DNA of 64,000 nt, taken from the NCBI RefSeq assembly GCF_014699075.1, contig NZ_JACXAB010000003.1, positions 124,001 through 188,000 on the forward strand, read 5' to 3'. The position numbers were made by a program, and so were the translations under genes. Numbering within the stretch: the first letter of the stretch is position 1; every line of letters starts with the position of its first letter. Source of the DNA: Microvirga sp. Lineage in GTDB: Bacteria > Pseudomonadota > Alphaproteobacteria > Rhizobiales > Beijerinckiaceae. Below are positions 61,892-64,000 of this stretch, in pieces. The notes below the pieces were generated by a model that searched no databases, was not told the DNA's origin, and was given only the letters and a program-made list of their open reading frames with translations.

Positions 61892-64000
61892 ATGAATGAC
61901 AAAGTAGATACCCGTGAGCAGTCGCAGCCTCAGATCGTCGCCCCGAACGTGCGGCGCACGTCCCGCGTCCGGGAAGGACTTCCCTACCCACTTGGAGCCA
62001 CATGGGATGGGCTAGGCGTCAATTTTGCAATCTTCTCCGCGAATGCCACGAAGGTTGAGCTTTGCCTGTTCGACGAAGACGGCGAGCGGGAAATCGAGCG
62101 GATCGAGCTTCCAGAATACACGGATGAGGTCTGGCATGGTTACCTGCCGGATGCGCGGCCAGGCACAACCTACGGCTACCGGGTTCATGGCCCCTACGAG
62201 CCCATGGCCGGCCACCGCTTCAACCCCAACAAGCTCCTGCTCGATCCTTACGCCAAGCAGCTCATCGGCGACCTGAAGTGGAACCCGGCACTGTTCGGAT
62301 ACACCCTCGGATCGCCCGATGCCGACCTTTCCTTCGACAAGCGCGACAGCGCGTCGTTCATGCAAAAATGCCGGGTCGTGGAGTCGGCTTTTACCTGGGC
62401 GCGGGCGCGGCGGCCGCAGATCCCGTGGGAACGGTCCATCATCTACGAGACTCATCTGCGCGGCTTCACCATGCAGCATCCGGCAGTGCCGAAGGAGTTT
62501 CGCGGCACGTTCTCAGGGCTCATGCAGCATGAGGTGATCGAGTACATCAGGAGTCTCGGCGTCACAGCGGTCGAGCTGCTGCCGATTCATGCTTTCGTGG
62601 ATGACAGCTATCTGGTCGAGAAAAAGCTGAAGAACTACTGGGGCTACAATTCGATCGGCTTTTTCGCGCCACAACCGCGCTACCTCGCAACGCCCTTCAT
62701 CAACGAGGTGAAGGAGATGGTGAGCCATCTCCACGATGCCGGAATCGAGGTGATCCTGGATGTGGTTTACAACCACACGGCCGAAGGCAACGAACTGGGG
62801 CCGACCCTCTCCTTCCGGGGCATCGACAACGCTTCCTATTACCGGCTTGCGCCCGATCCCCGCTACTACATCAACGACACGGGTACCGGAAACACGGTAA
62901 ACCTCAGCCACTCCCGTGTGCTCCAGATGGTCACGGATTCATTGCGCTATTGGGCGCAGGAGGTTCAGATCGACGGCTTCCGCTTCGATCTCGCGACGAT
63001 CCTGGGCCGTGAGCCGCATGGTTTCGAGGAAGATGGCCGCTTCCTTGATGCCTGTCGCCAGGATCCTGCGCTCAGCCAAGTCAAGCTGATTGCTGAACCA
63101 TGGGATTGCGGACCGGGAGGCTATCAGGTCGGGCGCTTCTCGCCCGGCTGGGCCGAGTGGAACGACCGCTATCGCGATACGGTGCGTGCCTACTGGAAGG
63201 GTGAAGAGGGAAAGCTGCCGGAGCTTGCAGCCCGCCTCACGGCATCAGCGGACATCTTCAACAAGCGCGGGCGTCGACCCTGGTCTTCCGTGAATTTCAT
63301 CACCGCCCATGACGGCTTCACGCTAAACGATCTCGTCTCCTACAACGAGAAGCACAACGAGGCGAACGGAGAGGACAACAAGGACGGCCACGATCATAAC
63401 CTCTCCTTCAACTATGGCGTTGAAGGACCGACGGATGATCCGGAGATACGCTCGCTGCGCCTGCGCCAGATCCGCAACATGCTGGCCACCCTGCTCTTCT
63501 CGCAAGGAACGCCGATGCTGCTGGCCGGTGACGAGTTCGCCCGTACCCAGCAGGGCAACAACAACGCCTATTGTCAGGATAACGAGGTCTCCTGGATCGA
63601 TTGGGAAGGAATCGACGAGGACGGAGTTGACCTTCTCGAGTTCACCCGCAAGCTGATCCAGCTGCGTCAGAACCTGCCGATCCTGCGGCGCATGCGCTTT
63701 CTTTCCGGCATCTATAACGAGGAGCTCGACGTCAAGGACGTGACATGGCTCACTCCCGCAGGCGATGAGATGACGCCTGAGAACTGGGAGGATCCCAATG
63801 CCCGCTGCATCAGCATCCTGCTGGATGGACGTGCGCAGCCGACCGGCATCCGCAGGCGAGGCACGGACGTGACTCTCCTCATGATCCTGAATGCTCACAG
63901 CGATGTGGTGAAGTGCACCTTGCCGGAGGTGATCGGCGGAGAGGCCTGGATGTGTCACATCGACACCAACCAGCCTGATTTGGACACTCCGGCGGAATTC
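61892..64000 (+). CDS. glgX: Glycogen debranching enzyme GlgX/TreX (3' end cut)
   Basis: 703 residues are visible before the right edge; the family usually has about 700-760. It is a GH13 isoamylase-type enzyme that removes alpha-1,6 branches. A CBM48 domain (about 28-150, GLPYPLGATWDGLGVNFAIFSANATKVELCLF) is followed by the barrel with VVYNHTAEGNELGPTLSFRG, the nucleophile D366 in GFRFDLATILGREPHG, the acid E402 in LIAEPWDCGPGGYQ and D474 in FITAHDGFTLNDLVSYNEKHN. Placed after treZ and malQ-treY, it would supply linear maltodextrins for trehalose synthesis, the role called TreX. The ATG at 61892 is chosen; a +1 frame ATG at 61896 is not used. Confidence 0.92.
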   Translation, partial: MNDKVDTREQSQPQIVAPNVRRTSRVREGLPYPLGATWDGLGVNFAIFSANATKVELCLFDEDGEREIERIELPEYTDEVWHGYLPDARPGTTYGYRVHGPYEPMAGHRFNPNKLLLDPYAKQLIGDLKWNPALFGYTLGSPDADLSFDKRDSASFMQKCRVVESAFTWARARRPQIPWERSIIYETHLRGFTMQHPAVPKEFRGTFSGLMQHEVIEYIRSLGVTAVELLPIHAFVDDSYLVEKKLKNYWGYNSIGFFAPQPRYLATPFINEVKEMVSHLHDAGIEVILDVVYNHTAEGNELGPTLSFRGIDNASYYRLAPDPRYYINDTGTGNTVNLSHSRVLQMVTDSLRYWAQEVQIDGFRFDLATILGREPHGFEEDGRFLDACRQDPALSQVKLIAEPWDCGPGGYQVGRFSPGWAEWNDRYRDTVRAYWKGEEGKLPELAARLTASADIFNKRGRRPWSSVNFITAHDGFTLNDLVSYNEKHNEANGEDNKDGHDHNLSFNYGVEGPTDDPEIRSLRLRQIRNMLATLLFSQGTPMLLAGDEFARTQQGNNNAYCQDNEVSWIDWEGIDEDGVDLLEFTRKLIQLRQNLPILRRMRFLSGIYNEELDVKDVTWLTPAGDEMTPENWEDPNARCISILLDGRAQPTGIRRRGTDVTLLMILNAHSDVVKCTLPEVIGGEAWMCHIDTNQPDLDTPAEF

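Overview
The window is about 64 kb of GC-rich DNA, densely coded on both strands with short gaps and many overlapping ATGA/GTGACTGA start-stop junctions. Gene content points to an alphaproteobacterium of the Hyphomicrobiales (Rhizobiales), perhaps near Microvirga/Methylobacteriaceae. The clues are many ABC uptake systems for amino acids and peptides, a LigD-type repair protein, a GlgA-TreZ-MalQ/TreY-GlgX locus, a transglutaminase-like cysteine protease of the rhizobial type, and dispersed palindromic elements. The genus is inference. No rRNA, tRNA, CRISPR array, phage or intact insertion sequence was recognised.

Layout. 1-5.5 kb: a partial LpxH-like phosphoesterase (cut at the left edge), palindromic repeats, a small membrane protein, an EamA permease, an HTH-cupin regulator, two c-type cytochromes, a rhodanese and a Kbp-like BON-LysM protein. 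5.5-9.3 kb: a purine (ureide) catabolism locus. uraH and a fused puuE-uraD gene are divergent from puuD (membrane urate oxidase with a cytochrome c tail) and a GlcG-like gene; together they take urate to allantoate. 9.4-14.8 kb: a peptide ABC transporter (oppA, B, C and a fused DF). 14.9-21.8 kb: a LigD-like protein without a ligase domain, a GST, PPK2, GNAT, a universal stress protein, an SMP-30 lactonase and a second EamA permease. 21.9-26.7 kb: a LIV-type ABC transporter in order K-G-F-H-M. 26.8-29.0 kb: a short Gre-like factor and an MscS channel.

29.1-42.9 kb is the most interesting block. It reads as a CoA-dependent route for an aromatic acid, most likely 2-aminobenzoate (anthranilate). 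The parts are an aryl-CoA ligase, a 784-aa flavin monooxygenase/OYE-reductase fusion, an SDR, MarR, an atypical crotonase, an acyl-CoA dehydrogenase and a RidA. A divergent operon carries a dedicated LIV-type transporter (K-H-M-G-F) and a kynurenine-formamidase-like hydrolase. Two near-identical 20-bp AT-rich dyads sit in the only two promoter gaps of the block and are candidate MarR operators.

42.9-54 kb: a BTLCP protease, a histidine phosphatase, an Mfd-type translocase, an L,D-transpeptidase, small unknowns, SelO and a secreted Gly/Asn-rich repeat protein. 53.3-64 kb: glycogen synthase (glgA) divergent from treZ, a 1617-aa MalQ-TreY fusion and a glgX/treX cut by the right edge. Together these can convert alpha-glucan to trehalose.

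Functions are assigned from recognisable motifs and remembered family patterns; no database search was possible.
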